Of a stretch of DNA of 64,000 nt, positions 42,390-51,849 are shown one piece after another. The DNA lies in assembly GCA_934248055.1 (NCBI GenBank), contig CAKQKI010000001.1:186001-250000 (forward strand), in the 5' to 3' direction. The stretch's first letter is position 1, and every line of letters begins with the position of its first letter. This DNA comes from an uncultured Clostridia bacterium (lineage in GTDB: Bacteria; Bacillota; Clostridia; Christensenellales; Borkfalkiaceae). Made by a program: the position numbers and the translations under genes. The notes under the pieces were generated by a model. It worked only from the letters and a program-made list of their open reading frames with translations. It ran no database searches and was not told the DNA's origin.

Positions 42390-43400
42390 TTATAAATTAA
42401 ATATACCTTTTCTAAGCGTTTTAACCGCTACAAACAACGCGGTATTGACGCCTTTTTCCGTAATTTCTTCTCTTCCGCCGCTGAAACAGTATTTAAAAAC
42501 CACCGTTCTTTCTTCCGTCGCAACGCCTATGTAGCAAAGTCCGACTTTATATCCCGAAGAATCCGACGCAGGACCCGCAAGTCCCGTTGCCGAAAGCGCG
42601 ATAAATGAATTGCCGTCTTTAATAAGTCCGTCTGCCATTTCGTAAGCAGTTTGCGCGCTTACGGGAAAGCACCTTTCTATTGTTACGGGTTTTACGCCCA
42701 GGCGCGCGATTTTAGCGTTTTCGTTATAAGTTACCGCTCCTTCGTAAAACACCGCGCTTGCTCCGGGAACAGACGTAATCGCCGCCGAAATTCTGCCGCC
42801 CGTAAACGACTCTGCAACCGATATTTTAACTCCGCGGGTTTTTAAAATGCGAACGAGTTGCTCTTCGAGAGTAATTTCGTCTTCGGCGTAAATAAAATCG
42901 GAAAATTCGGTAACGAATTCCTTTAAAAGAACTGCTTTTTGCATTTCGTCAAGCCCTGCGGCGGAAATTCTCAGCGTAATATCGCCGTCAAAATCGTAAA
43001 TTTTCGCTTCCCTGCCGCGATTTTTGAAAAAAGCGGATAACTTTTTCGGTTTTGCGCCGAAAAGTTTAAAAGATATTACTCCTTCCGGCGAATACGCTTT
43101 TAAAATTGCCGTAAGGTTTTCACGCATTTCTTTACCCGTAAAGAGAGTAAAAATTCTTTTTTGGGTGTATTTATACGACGCGCCGTCGAAAGAAAGCGAT
43201 TTTTTCAGCCATTCGTTTAATTCGCCGTCAGAGCAAATAAAAATAATATCCGTTCCTGCGTTTTCTATAAACGCTTCCGCTTCGTTAAGAGAGCAAACGC
43301 TTTTAATATTTTTTAAATTAAATCCGCGACCGACAAAATAACGCGCGGCGTAAAAAACCGCTGCGGAATATTCGCCGAAAACCGCAAGAGTTATTTCCAT
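42390..43400 (-). CDS. cinA: CinA-like protein, diverged N-terminal domain plus PncC domain
   Basis: 336 residues. The C-terminal domain (about 180-336) is a normal CinA/PncC nicotinamide-nucleotide amidase: SVAESFTGGRISAAITSVPGAS, GAVTYNENAK and ALSATGLAGP. The N-terminal half, normally a MoCF-like ADP-ribose pyrophosphatase domain of about 250 residues, is here short (about 180) and shows none of the usual GdEil.G or GGlGPT.DD motifs. ATG overlaps the pgsA stop as ATGA. Position before recA is the classic competence arrangement. Function of the N-terminal part is doubtful. Confidence 0.85.
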   Translation of the reverse strand: MEITLAVFGEYSAAVFYAARYFVGRGFNLKNIKSVCSLNEAEAFIENAGTDIIFICSDGELNEWLKKSLSFDGASYKYTQKRIFTLFTGKEMRENLTAILKAYSPEGVISFKLFGAKPKKLSAFFKNRGREAKIYDFDGDITLRISAAGLDEMQKAVLLKEFVTEFSDFIYAEDEITLEEQLVRILKTRGVKISVAESFTGGRISAAITSVPGASAVFYEGAVTYNENAKIARLGVKPVTIERCFPVSAQTAYEMADGLIKDGNSFIALSATGLAGPASDSSGYKVGLCYIGVATEERTVVFKYCFSGGREEITEKGVNTALFVAVKTLRKGIFNL

Positions 43401-43969
43401 CAATTAAACACTTCCCTGTTTTTAACGATATAAAACACGCCCGAATATACCGTAAGCGCGACCGAAATCATATAAAGCGGTATGCCCGCGTACCAAAAAA
43501 ACGAAAAATCACCCGATAAAAGAATAAATAAAATCGCAAAATCGGTCGTAAACGTTTTGATTTTGCCAACGTTTTCAGCCGCAAGCACTTTTCCTTTGCT
43601 TGCCGCAAGCATTCTTAAAACGGAAACGGTCATTTCTCTCGCTACGATTATCGTTACGCCTATTCCGCCCGAAAGTTTTCCGAAAAGTTCGCCGAAACGC
43701 CCCGATATAAGCGAAGGCTCAGTAAGCGTTATAACGAGCGCGCTTAAAACAAGAATTTTATCGGCGATAGGATCGAGAAATTTTCCTAAATCGGTTACGA
43801 GATTATATTTTCTTGCAATATAACCGTCTAAAAAATCGGTAAGAGCGGCGATTGCGAATATTATTGCCGCGATAAGAAAGCGATACGGTATTGCGGTTAT
43901 ATAAAAAACGGCAACCATAACGGGTATAAGTATTATTCTTAAAAGAGAAAGTTTATTCGGTAAATTCAT
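43400..43969 (-). CDS. pgsA: CDP-diacylglycerol-glycerol-3-phosphate 3-phosphatidyltransferase
   Basis: 189 residues from ATG 43969 with GGAG upstream. CDP-alcohol phosphotransferase motif DFLDGYIARKYNLVTDLGKFLDPIADKIL matches D-G-x2-A-R-x8-G-x3-D-x3-D. About five membrane helices. Makes phosphatidylglycerol phosphate. Overlaps rimO (17 bp) and cinA (4 bp). Confidence 0.95.
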   Translation of the reverse strand: MNLPNKLSLLRIILIPVMVAVFYITAIPYRFLIAAIIFAIAALTDFLDGYIARKYNLVTDLGKFLDPIADKILVLSALVITLTEPSLISGRFGELFGKLSGGIGVTIIVAREMTVSVLRMLAASKGKVLAAENVGKIKTFTTDFAILFILLSGDFSFFWYAGIPLYMISVALTVYSGVFYIVKNREVFN

Positions 43970-45287
43970 CTGTAACAACTCCGTAAAGATCGTAATCGTC
44001 CGCCCCCGTAACGGTGACGAAATAGTATTCGCCCTGATTTATAACGCCGTCATAAGAAAAATAAACTTTTCCGTCTATATCGGGCGCGCTGAAATATGCT
44101 CTTCCGTAAAACGACTGCTTGTCGTAATCTACGCCGTCGCAAATAACTTTAATCGTTTTCCCGACAAACCCTTTAAGATTTTCGCGAGAAATCTTTTTCT
44201 GCACGGAGTAGAGTTTTTTTACTCTTTTTTCTTTTGTAATCTCATCCGTCTGATCGCCGAGCCTGTAAGCGGGAGTTCCTTCTTCTCTCGAATAAGCGAA
44301 AAAGCCGCAGTTGAAAAATTTCGCTTTTTTTATGAAATTTTCAAGATTTTTAAAGTCGGTTTCCGTTTCTCCGGGAAAGCCCGCAATAAACGTGGATCTT
44401 ATAGCGATGCCGCCTATTTCCCGTTTTAATTTTTCAATCAGTTCAAGATACTCTTCGCCGCTGCCCTTTCTGTTCATTCTTTTAAGAACGCAAGGCGACG
44501 AATGCTGAAGCGGAATGTCGATGTATTTTAATATTTTAGGATTATTCTTTATCTCGGCGATAAGTTCGTCGCTTATCATATCGGGATAACAGTATAGGAG
44601 TCTTACGCTTTTTACTTCGTCAAGCGCGGTGAGTTTTTTAAGAAGAGAAACGAGCCGCGGTTCGCCGTAAAGATCGGAACCGTAACGCGTAACGTCCTGC
44701 GCTACGAGTATCAGTTCCTTAACGTCGCCGAGCCTTTTAACTTCCGAAATCAAATCTTCTTCTTTTTCCGAACGATACGCTCCGCGAATTTTAGGAATAA
44801 GGCAATAAGTGCATTTATTATTGCATCCGTCTGCTATTTTAAGGTAAAAATAATGACAAGGGGTTGTCAAAATTCTGTTTTTTTCTGAAATTTTTTTATT
44901 TACCCCTACAAAATTTACCCTTTCGCCGTTATAAGACAGCGCAAGCGCTTTATACAATAAATCGTAATCGTTTATTCCGAGAAACACGTCTACTTCTTTA
45001 AGTTCGTCAAACATTTCGTCAACGAATTTCTGCGGCATGCAACCCGTAAGGACGAGTTTTTCGAGTTTGCCGCTTTTTCTTAAAGCGTTACATTCGAAAA
45101 CTGTGTCTATTCCTTCTTTGCGCGCGCTGTTTAAAAACGCGCAGGAGTTAATAACGATAATTTCGGCTTCTTCGATATTCTGAGTTATCGTAAAATTTTC
45201 AGACGCGATCGCGAGTATCCGCTCGGAATCTACTCTGTTTTTATCGCAACCGAGAGAAATCAGCCCGATTTTTTTTCCGTCAATCAT
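43953..45287 (-). CDS. rimO: Ribosomal protein S12 methylthiotransferase RimO
   Basis: 444 residues. N-terminal cluster cysteines in SLGCDKNRVDSE, NSCAFL and TGCMPQ; radical SAM cluster CNNKCTYC; C-terminal TRAM domain. The LGCDKN-DSE pattern is RimO rather than MiaB. Adds a methylthio group to an Asp of S12. No Shine-Dalgarno is evident before the ATG, which is 19 nt after the ftsK stop. Confidence 0.95.
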   Translation of the reverse strand: MIDGKKIGLISLGCDKNRVDSERILAIASENFTITQNIEEAEIIVINSCAFLNSARKEGIDTVFECNALRKSGKLEKLVLTGCMPQKFVDEMFDELKEVDVFLGINDYDLLYKALALSYNGERVNFVGVNKKISEKNRILTTPCHYFYLKIADGCNNKCTYCLIPKIRGAYRSEKEEDLISEVKRLGDVKELILVAQDVTRYGSDLYGEPRLVSLLKKLTALDEVKSVRLLYCYPDMISDELIAEIKNNPKILKYIDIPLQHSSPCVLKRMNRKGSGEEYLELIEKLKREIGGIAIRSTFIAGFPGETETDFKNLENFIKKAKFFNCGFFAYSREEGTPAYRLGDQTDEITKEKRVKKLYSVQKKISRENLKGFVGKTIKVICDGVDYDKQSFYGRAYFSAPDIDGKVYFSYDGVINQGEYYFVTVTGADDYDLYGVVTDEFTE

Positions 45288-45305
45288 AATCAGTGTAAAA
45301 TCATA

Positions 45306-48134
45306 TCAGTTTTCCGAACCGAATTTTTCTTCGAATTCTTCTTTCGGCATAACCATCTGCCGTTTGTTTGCAACGGCGTTGGGAGTTATATAGTTGTTTT
45401 CGGTAAGCCAGTCGATAATCTTAGCCGCGCGCGGATACCCCACGCCGAGTTTTCTTTGAAGGAACGATACCGAAAGACCGCCGAAATCATAGCCTATGCG
45501 CATTGCCTTAACGTTAAGCGGGTCAACCGCGATATTCCCGTCAGAGCCGCCCGATCCGCCGCCGGAAACTCCGCTCGGCTCGTCCTGAACGGCGACCGCC
45601 GAAGACACGTTTGCCTTGATTTTTGCCCAGTTGTTAAGGTCGAAATAACTCTTGTTATGATCGCATACGTAATCTATAACGCTATACATTTCATCGTCCG
45701 ACACGTACGCACCCATAACGCGCTCAACCGCAAACATACCGTTCGTTTTATACAAACAGTCTCCGCGGCCGAGCAATTTTTCCGCCCCCGCTTCGCCTAA
45801 ACTCGTCATGGAATCCGGAAGCGACGACGCTTTGAATACTATTCTCGACGGCAAGTTCGATTTTATAGGTCCTTCGATAATATCTACGGAAGGTCTTTGC
45901 GCCGCAAGAACGAGATGAATTCCCGCCGCGCGCGCTTTCTGAGCGATCGCGCATACCTTAACCCCTACGCCCTTTTTATCCTGTAGCATTATGTCGGCAA
46001 ATTCGTCCATAATTATTACTATGCGCGGCATACAACGCATACCGCTTGCCTTTGCGCGCGCGTTGTAATCTTTTATGTTTTTGGCGCGGAATTTCGCAAG
46101 TTCGCGATATCTCGATTCCATTTCGTCAACAGCCCAGGTAAGCATGGCGTTCGTGGTGGGAACGTCTTCTATTATTTCGCCGAACATCATGTGCGGTATG
46201 TGGCTGAACGGCTCTAAATCTACCCTTTTGGGGTCGACTATAACGAAACGGAGTTCGTCCGGGCCGTACTTGGTGATGAGCGAAATAATCATCGTGTTAA
46301 GGCACACGCTTTTACCCGATCCCGTAGTACCCGTAACGAGAAGGTGCGGCATATCCGCAATATCGAGCGAAACGGGTCTGCCGATAACGTCTTTTCCGAG
46401 CGCGAACACGAGCGAAAACGGTTTGGTGTTTAAAAAACCTTCGCTCGTAACTATATCTTTTATGCTTACGCTGTCGGGAACGTTGTTGGGAACTTCTATT
46501 CCCACGTAAGAAGTGTTCGGTATAGGCGCAATCATTCGTATCGCGCTCTTTGCCGCTATACGAAGGTTAAGGTCGTTCTGAAGTTTGGTAACCTTACTCA
46601 TGGGAACGTCCGGCGGGATAGCAATATCGAACCGCGTAACCGCAGGTCCCCTGAAAACTCTCGGAATTTCCGTTTCCACGCCGAATTGAGCGAGCGTTGA
46701 AAGTATTCTTTGCTTGATTTCGGCTTTAAAAACTTCGAATTCGTAATTATTCTGCGTGTTGTCTACCGTTTTAAGAAGAGAAATCGGCGGCGCGTTATAT
46801 CTGAAATCCGCAGGCATATTTTCAATAAGGCGCGAAGAATACTCTTCGTTGCCGCCGTTTTCGGTTTCGGATTCAAAATCATCGCTATTATCCGTCGATT
46901 CCGTTACGACGGGTTTAACCTGCTTTGCGGGTTCTTTTTTCACAACTTCTTTTTTCGTAAAGAAAGAAGTTATTTTATCTTTTTCATCGTCTGCCCGCAC
47001 GGTCGGCTCCGCTCCGAAATCGTCGTCAAAAGAAGAACCGCCGAAAATTTCGGACGCGGTAACGTCGTCGCCGACGGAATTGTCAACGACCTTATAATCT
47101 TCAGAATTGAAAGTTTTGCGTATGGGCGAAGAAACGGTGCCGCCGTAATGCTTTATTTCGTCATCGTCGTTACCGTCAACGATTTTGTAACCGTCGCCGC
47201 GAACGTCTTTCATAAACGCTTCGGAATAAGTTCCCGTCGGGGTCGGCGGTCGGGTGCCGTATAAAATCTTTCTTGCCTGCTCGCGCGCTTCTTCTTCGTT
47301 TTTCGAAAACGAAAACCCGCCGTTATCGCCCGTGCCCGCGTTCATTGCGGGTTGCGACCCGTATTGATTGCCTGTAACGCCGTTTTGCTGCGGCGGATAT
47401 TGCGGCGGATACTGCGGTTGACCGTACGGAGCGGGCTGACCGCCGTAAGGCGGATAATTATTATTGTACTGATTTTGCGAAGGATACCCCTGATAACCGC
47501 TGTAATCGACGTTTTGCTGATAAGGCGGTAAATTACGGGCATCGGAAGTATTCTGCGCGTTCGTAACGGGTTGCCGATTGTCTGCATTGCCCGAACGGGA
47601 TAAAAGACGGTATCTGAACGCAACGAATACGATAAGCGCGACTATCAGCGAAAATACCGCAATAGCAAAACCCCTGCCGAGATATGCCGAAAACGGAAAA
47701 GTTAAAAGAGAAATCGTCGCGCCGCCGGCGCAAACGCCCGAAAGACCGTTTCTTCCGCTCTCGTAAGCGTTTTTAAGATATTCGCCGTAATCCGAAGCCG
47801 ACGTTTTTGTCGTGGCAACGTTCAGAAGGCAAATAAGAGCAAGAAAAAACAGAGTAAGAATAATGGCGGGTTTTTTGTTTTCGCGTTTTTTTGCCTTTTT
47901 GCCGAACAACAGCGAAAAACCGGATAAACATAAAAAAACTACGAGCGGATAAGATAAATATCCGAAAAGACCGAGCAGAAAATACTGAACTTCCGCTCCG
48001 ATTTCGAACAATACGTTTCGCCCGAATAAAAGACACACCGAAAGAAGGAAAGACGCTATAATAAGCGTTACTCCGAAAAATTCGGCTGTAAAAAATTTTG
48101 TATCTCTTTCGTTTCCTTTTACTCCGTTATCCAA
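45306..48134 (-). CDS. ftsK: DNA translocase FtsK/SpoIIIE
   Basis: 942 residues. Four membrane helices at the N-terminus (to about residue 180), then a long low-complexity linker, first Tyr/Gln/Pro/Gly-rich (about 195-270), then acidic. Motor domain about 455-860 with Walker A GTTGSGKS and Walker B RIVIIMDEFAD; C-terminal winged helix gamma domain (about 880-942) with SVSFLQRKLGVGYPRAAKIID. Pumps chromosome through the septum; could serve both division and forespore packing. TTG start with GAAGGG upstream. Confidence 0.95.
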   Translation of the reverse strand: MDNGVKGNERDTKFFTAEFFGVTLIIASFLLSVCLLFGRNVLFEIGAEVQYFLLGLFGYLSYPLVVFLCLSGFSLLFGKKAKKRENKKPAIILTLFFLALICLLNVATTKTSASDYGEYLKNAYESGRNGLSGVCAGGATISLLTFPFSAYLGRGFAIAVFSLIVALIVFVAFRYRLLSRSGNADNRQPVTNAQNTSDARNLPPYQQNVDYSGYQGYPSQNQYNNNYPPYGGQPAPYGQPQYPPQYPPQQNGVTGNQYGSQPAMNAGTGDNGGFSFSKNEEEAREQARKILYGTRPPTPTGTYSEAFMKDVRGDGYKIVDGNDDDEIKHYGGTVSSPIRKTFNSEDYKVVDNSVGDDVTASEIFGGSSFDDDFGAEPTVRADDEKDKITSFFTKKEVVKKEPAKQVKPVVTESTDNSDDFESETENGGNEEYSSRLIENMPADFRYNAPPISLLKTVDNTQNNYEFEVFKAEIKQRILSTLAQFGVETEIPRVFRGPAVTRFDIAIPPDVPMSKVTKLQNDLNLRIAAKSAIRMIAPIPNTSYVGIEVPNNVPDSVSIKDIVTSEGFLNTKPFSLVFALGKDVIGRPVSLDIADMPHLLVTGTTGSGKSVCLNTMIISLITKYGPDELRFVIVDPKRVDLEPFSHIPHMMFGEIIEDVPTTNAMLTWAVDEMESRYRELAKFRAKNIKDYNARAKASGMRCMPRIVIIMDEFADIMLQDKKGVGVKVCAIAQKARAAGIHLVLAAQRPSVDIIEGPIKSNLPSRIVFKASSLPDSMTSLGEAGAEKLLGRGDCLYKTNGMFAVERVMGAYVSDDEMYSVIDYVCDHNKSYFDLNNWAKIKANVSSAVAVQDEPSGVSGGGSGGSDGNIAVDPLNVKAMRIGYDFGGLSVSFLQRKLGVGYPRAAKIIDWLTENNYITPNAVANKRQMVMPKEEFEEKFGSEN

Positions 48135-48182
48135 AATACCCTTCCCGCCCGCAAACAGCGAACCGATAATTTAATACAATCA

Positions 48183-48211
48183 AGTATAGCACAAATTATT
48201 TATTTGCGCAA
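48183..48211 (-). promoter_or_regulatory. SigA-type promoter of ftsK
   Basis: TTGCGC (48206-48211), 17 nt, TATACT (48183-48188) on the minus strand, with a normal leader of about 40 nt. Confidence 0.65.
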
Positions 48212-48254
48212 CGTTAATTCTGCACAAATCGCATATTTTTAATAACTTTTATAT

Positions 48255-48283
48255 TTGACATTCAAAAAGGTTTAATGTATAAT
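48255..48283 (+). promoter_or_regulatory. Consensus promoter 9 nt before the AEC transporter start
   Basis: Perfect TTGACA, 17 nt, perfect TATAAT, 9 nt, ATG. Transcription should start about 2-3 nt before the start codon. The in-frame ATG at 48275 lies within the promoter. Confidence 0.85.
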
Positions 48284-48292
48284 GTCGAAAGT

Positions 48293-49243
48293 ATGAGTAC
48301 TACCGCTTTAATGTTAATAAACGTAATAATTTTCGTTGCGCTTGCAATACCCGGATTTATTCTGTCGAAAACCGGAATAATAAAAGACGAGCAGTCCGTA
48401 AGTTTTTCTAAATTACTTCTTTACGTGGGCATACCGTTTCTGATTATATCTAAAACTCTTGAAATCGATTTCAACAAAGAAGCGGCTGAAATAATCGTTT
48501 TTACCGCTCTTATAACGGTAGTTTACACTTTTATAACCTTTTTCGCTTCATACCCCGCGTCTGCAATGATAAAGGACTTCAAAACGCGTGGAGCGGCGCA
48601 ATTTTCAATGATATTTTCAAATAACGGCTTTTTAGGCATTCCCCTTGTCGCAGCGGTGTTTTCGGACGCTCCGCTCGTTATGGTGTCGGTTGTCATAATA
48701 AATATTCTGACTAACGTTTTTATGTATACGCTCGGCATTTATCTTATTTCGGGCGATAAGAAAAACATATCGCCAAAGAAGATATTTTTAAATCCGTGCC
48801 TTATAGCGTTTATCATAGGAATGGTAATAAATCTGACGGGGCTTAACGACTCGTTCGGTTATATCGGCGAATATTCGAACTATCTGACGGGAATAGTAAC
48901 GCCGCTTTCTATGACGATTCTCGGAATAAAACTCGGCGGAGTAAATATATCGGATATATTTAAAAAAGCGATAAATTACTACGTTTCGCTTATAAAACTC
49001 GTAATTCTTCCCGTTATAGTAACGGGAGCGTTGCTTTTAATAAGATTTTTCGTTTCCGTTCCCGAAGAACTTATTTACGGTATTTTTACCGCTTATGCAA
49101 TGCCCGCGGCAAGTATGTCGACCACTTTTGCCGACGCTTACAACGGCGATTCCGAAAGCACGGTTTCATTTACTCTCGGAACGACAGTACTATCCGTTCT
49201 TACCATTTCGCTTTTGTTTTTCGCTCTTAACGCGCTGATTTAG
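48293..49243 (+). CDS. AEC-family (auxin efflux carrier-like) transporter
   Basis: 316 residues with about ten membrane helices in two halves. Features typical of the family: FILSKTGIIKDEQSVSFSKLLLYVGIPFLI at the start, SNNGFLGIPL in helix 4, and the C-terminal AMPAASMSTTFADAY. Members export or import organic acids or other small anions; substrate unknown. Start chosen at 48293 because the upstream ATG overlaps the -10. No Shine-Dalgarno. Ends at a strong terminator. Confidence 0.9.
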   Translation: MSTTALMLINVIIFVALAIPGFILSKTGIIKDEQSVSFSKLLLYVGIPFLIISKTLEIDFNKEAAEIIVFTALITVVYTFITFFASYPASAMIKDFKTRGAAQFSMIFSNNGFLGIPLVAAVFSDAPLVMVSVVIINILTNVFMYTLGIYLISGDKKNISPKKIFLNPCLIAFIIGMVINLTGLNDSFGYIGEYSNYLTGIVTPLSMTILGIKLGGVNISDIFKKAINYYVSLIKLVILPVIVTGALLLIRFFVSVPEELIYGIFTAYAMPAASMSTTFADAYNGDSESTVSFTLGTTVLSVLTISLLFFALNALI

Positions 49244-49286
49244 CCACAAGCGATTGCGTTTTAACTCGGTCACTTGCGGCTAACCG

Positions 49287-49333
49287 AAAACGACGACGGC
49301 GTTACTTTTTTGAGTAACGCCGTCGTCGTTTTT
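49287..49333. terminator. Strong bidirectional terminator
   Basis: About 19-bp stem AAAACGACGACGGCGTTAC with its complement around a T-rich loop, ending in TTTTT. Between the AEC gene and the convergent membrane gene. Confidence 0.9.
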
Positions 49334-49337
49334 AACG

Positions 49338-50390
49338 CTATTTATCTTCGTAATTTTCGCGGCTGATAACGTCGTTGAGCATTTTTATAAATACGTACGC
49401 CGTTATGATACCCGCGGTCACGCTGTAAGTCATTCTTAAAAATATCACGCTCGGCTCGAAAGCAACGAGCGATAACAGCAAAACGCATACGAGAACGGTT
49501 ACCCAGGCAGAAAGACCGTTCTTTTCCGTTTCTATGCTTTTGCGGTTAAAAATAAAGAAAAGCGAATAACCGCAAACCGTCATAAGCCCGATAAAAACGG
49601 TCGGTTGAAATATCGAACTGAAAAACACTTTTCTTATAAGCATATCGATACTTCTCGCCACGCCTTCTTTTGAATTTATAATTACGCCCACGATGATTTC
49701 GTTGCCGTCTTCGTCGGGTATGTTGCGCGTAAGAAAAAGAGTGTCGAAAGTATCTACTATGCCTTTGATAAGAGCAAATCCCGCCGCAAGGCTTGCCGCA
49801 ATCAGAATAAGCGTAGTTGCGGAAGACTTTTTATTCCCGTTAGCGAAAATGGCGGTACAGACGAGAATGGTTATCACTTCAGTCGAGCATTTAATAAGCG
49901 TTACGATATAATTGTTGATATATGGCAATTTTATAAATCTTTCGAATAAAAATTCCGTAAAATAGCAAATCACGACGCCTGCCGTAACGTATTTTAAAAC
50001 GGACAGAACAGTAAGATTGCCGCGCGTATCGAGCCTGTAAAAGAAAAACACCGCGCATATCGGCATGGTTGCGGACGACGTGAAAACGAACGACACCGCA
50101 AACGTAATTTCCGAAGTAAGATAGCAAAACACGGCGAAAAAGAAATCGACGGTAAGTAAAAACGCAAGTAAAATTATAGGTTCGACGAGTTTTGGTTTTT
50201 TTGCCGTAATATCGTCGTAACCTTTTGCGGAAAACGCGTCGCGCCCGATTTCGTCCGCTATAAGCGAATAGGCGTTCGAATATGCGTTTTTCGATTTCTT
50301 TATCGGCGCGTCCGCGCCGAAAGACGAAATAGCAATATCGGAATTTTTACTTTCCTTAGCCGCTTCTACGCGCAATTCGTTATCGTTCAT
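49338..50390 (-). CDS. Multi-pass membrane protein linked to a two-component system
   Basis: 350 residues, not recognised. About 65 residues of charged cytoplasmic N-terminus, then roughly nine membrane helices and one extracytoplasmic loop (about 225-265, LTRNIPDEDGNEI...). Overlaps the histidine kinase gene by 11 bp and has a GGAGG ribosome-binding site within it, so it is the third gene of the regulator-kinase operon. It could be an accessory sensor or the controlled output; this is inference from position only. No PrsW-type EE--K or peptidase motif was seen. Confidence 0.65.
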   Translation of the reverse strand: MNDNELRVEAAKESKNSDIAISSFGADAPIKKSKNAYSNAYSLIADEIGRDAFSAKGYDDITAKKPKLVEPIILLAFLLTVDFFFAVFCYLTSEITFAVSFVFTSSATMPICAVFFFYRLDTRGNLTVLSVLKYVTAGVVICYFTEFLFERFIKLPYINNYIVTLIKCSTEVITILVCTAIFANGNKKSSATTLILIAASLAAGFALIKGIVDTFDTLFLTRNIPDEDGNEIIVGVIINSKEGVARSIDMLIRKVFFSSIFQPTVFIGLMTVCGYSLFFIFNRKSIETEKNGLSAWVTVLVCVLLLSLVAFEPSVIFLRMTYSVTAGIITAYVFIKMLNDVISRENYEDK

Positions 50391-51849
50391 TTTTTGCCTC
50401 CGTTTCTGCGGTTATTGCGTTATCTTGCGAAAGATTATCGGGGTCTATCATATCGAATATAACGTAAAAGTTACTGCCCTTACCCTGCTTGCTTATTACG
50501 CCGAATTTAAGATTATGCGCCGTAAGAATTGCTTTTACGATAGAAAGGCCGAGCCCAGTTCCTTTGACGGCGCGGTGATGGGTATCGGAAATGCGATAAT
50601 ATTTTTCCCATATCGTTTTTATCTGTTCTTCGCTTATTCCTTTTCCCGAATCTATGATTTCGAGCGTCGCTTTATCGTTTTTAGTCGTAAGATAAACCGA
50701 AACGGTTTTGTCTTCGCCCGTGTAATTTATAGAATTTCCTACTAAATTATAGATAACTTCTTCAATCTTGTTTTCGTCGGCGTAAACGAACACGTCGGGA
50801 AAAATTTCGCGCTCGATTTTATATCCGTCTTTTGAAACAGCCCCGTCGAATCGTATAAGCGCGTTTTCAAGAACGTCGGAAAGATTGAAAACTTTTTTAT
50901 TGTTAATATCCGCCGAAGCCTGTAATCTCGAAAGATTTAAAATATCGTTTACGAGTTGCGTAAGCCTGTCCGCTTCTTCGAGAATAACTTCGGTGTGCTT
51001 ATCGCGCTTTTCTTTATTATCGCCCGATATATCTTTTATCATTTCGGCGTACGCTTTAATCATCGTAAGCGGAGTTTTAAGATCGTGCGAAACGTTCGCA
51101 AGCAAATCGCGCTGAAGGTTTTCGGCACGCTCGGTTTCTTCTTTGGCGTAGTTAAGAGCGTCGGCAAGTTTTGAAATTTCTCTGTAACCTTTGCCGTCGA
51201 ATTTCACGGTTTGGTCGCCGCGCGCCCAACGCACCGCAACTTCGCTCATTCTGTCGATAGGTTCACTCATTCTTCCCGCTATTATCCAGGATAAAAACGA
51301 CGATAAAACGAGAACGAAGCACGCCGTCAGTATCAACTGAAAACGAAGAACGACGATAGTATCGTACAGCGACCTTATAGACGAAACGAGAATAAGATAA
51401 CAATTTTCGCCGTTGTAAGTAACCCGCCTTGCGATATAAATCATCGAATTGTTTCTTTCGGTATCGGATTTGTCGGCAGCCATTTCGTCGCCGCTAAGCG
51501 AATTGAAAATACCCGTATATATACTCTTTTCGGAATCGGTAAGTTCACGATCGGGGTATTTTGAAACGATTTCGTCGTATCCCGTAGGCGGCGCGAGAAT
51601 AACCGTCTGAACGCCCGCTTCGTTAAGTTCGCGGACGATTTTTTCATTTACTCCGTTTTCAAGCCCCGCTTCTATTTCGTTCGCGGCGGCGTTCATCGTT
51701 TTAAGCCTTGTGCTGCGATAATTAGATTCGAAAAAAACGGTTTGCATTATCCAGATGATGAATATAAGCAAAACCGTGAAAACTAAAAAATACAACCAAA
51801 TGTAAAATCTCAGTTTTTTTGAACTTTCGTTAATTTTTTTTGACGTCAT
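50380..51849 (-). CDS. Sensor histidine kinase (OmpR-partner type)
   Basis: 489 residues. Membrane helices at about 15-38 and 165-190 flank an extracytoplasmic sensor domain; HAMP about 190-240; HisKA with the phospho-acceptor in NVSHDLKTPL; HATPase with NLVGNSINYT (N box), DSGKGISEEQ (G1) and GTGLGLSI (G2). Phosphorylates the upstream-encoded regulator. ATGA overlap with it. Signal unknown. Confidence 0.93.
   Translation of the reverse strand: MTSKKINESSKKLRFYIWLYFLVFTVLLIFIIWIMQTVFFESNYRSTRLKTMNAAANEIEAGLENGVNEKIVRELNEAGVQTVILAPPTGYDEIVSKYPDRELTDSEKSIYTGIFNSLSGDEMAADKSDTERNNSMIYIARRVTYNGENCYLILVSSIRSLYDTIVVLRFQLILTACFVLVLSSFLSWIIAGRMSEPIDRMSEVAVRWARGDQTVKFDGKGYREISKLADALNYAKEETERAENLQRDLLANVSHDLKTPLTMIKAYAEMIKDISGDNKEKRDKHTEVILEEADRLTQLVNDILNLSRLQASADINNKKVFNLSDVLENALIRFDGAVSKDGYKIEREIFPDVFVYADENKIEEVIYNLVGNSINYTGEDKTVSVYLTTKNDKATLEIIDSGKGISEEQIKTIWEKYYRISDTHHRAVKGTGLGLSIVKAILTAHNLKFGVISKQGKGSNFYVIFDMIDPDNLSQDNAITAETEAKNER

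Noticed and set aside
46710..47264. 184-codon frame opposite ftsK
   Set aside because: Opposite the low-complexity linker of FtsK; arises from codon bias.
48275..48292. Upstream ATG of the AEC transporter
   Set aside because: Overlaps the -10 box TATAAT, so it would not be transcribed from that promoter.
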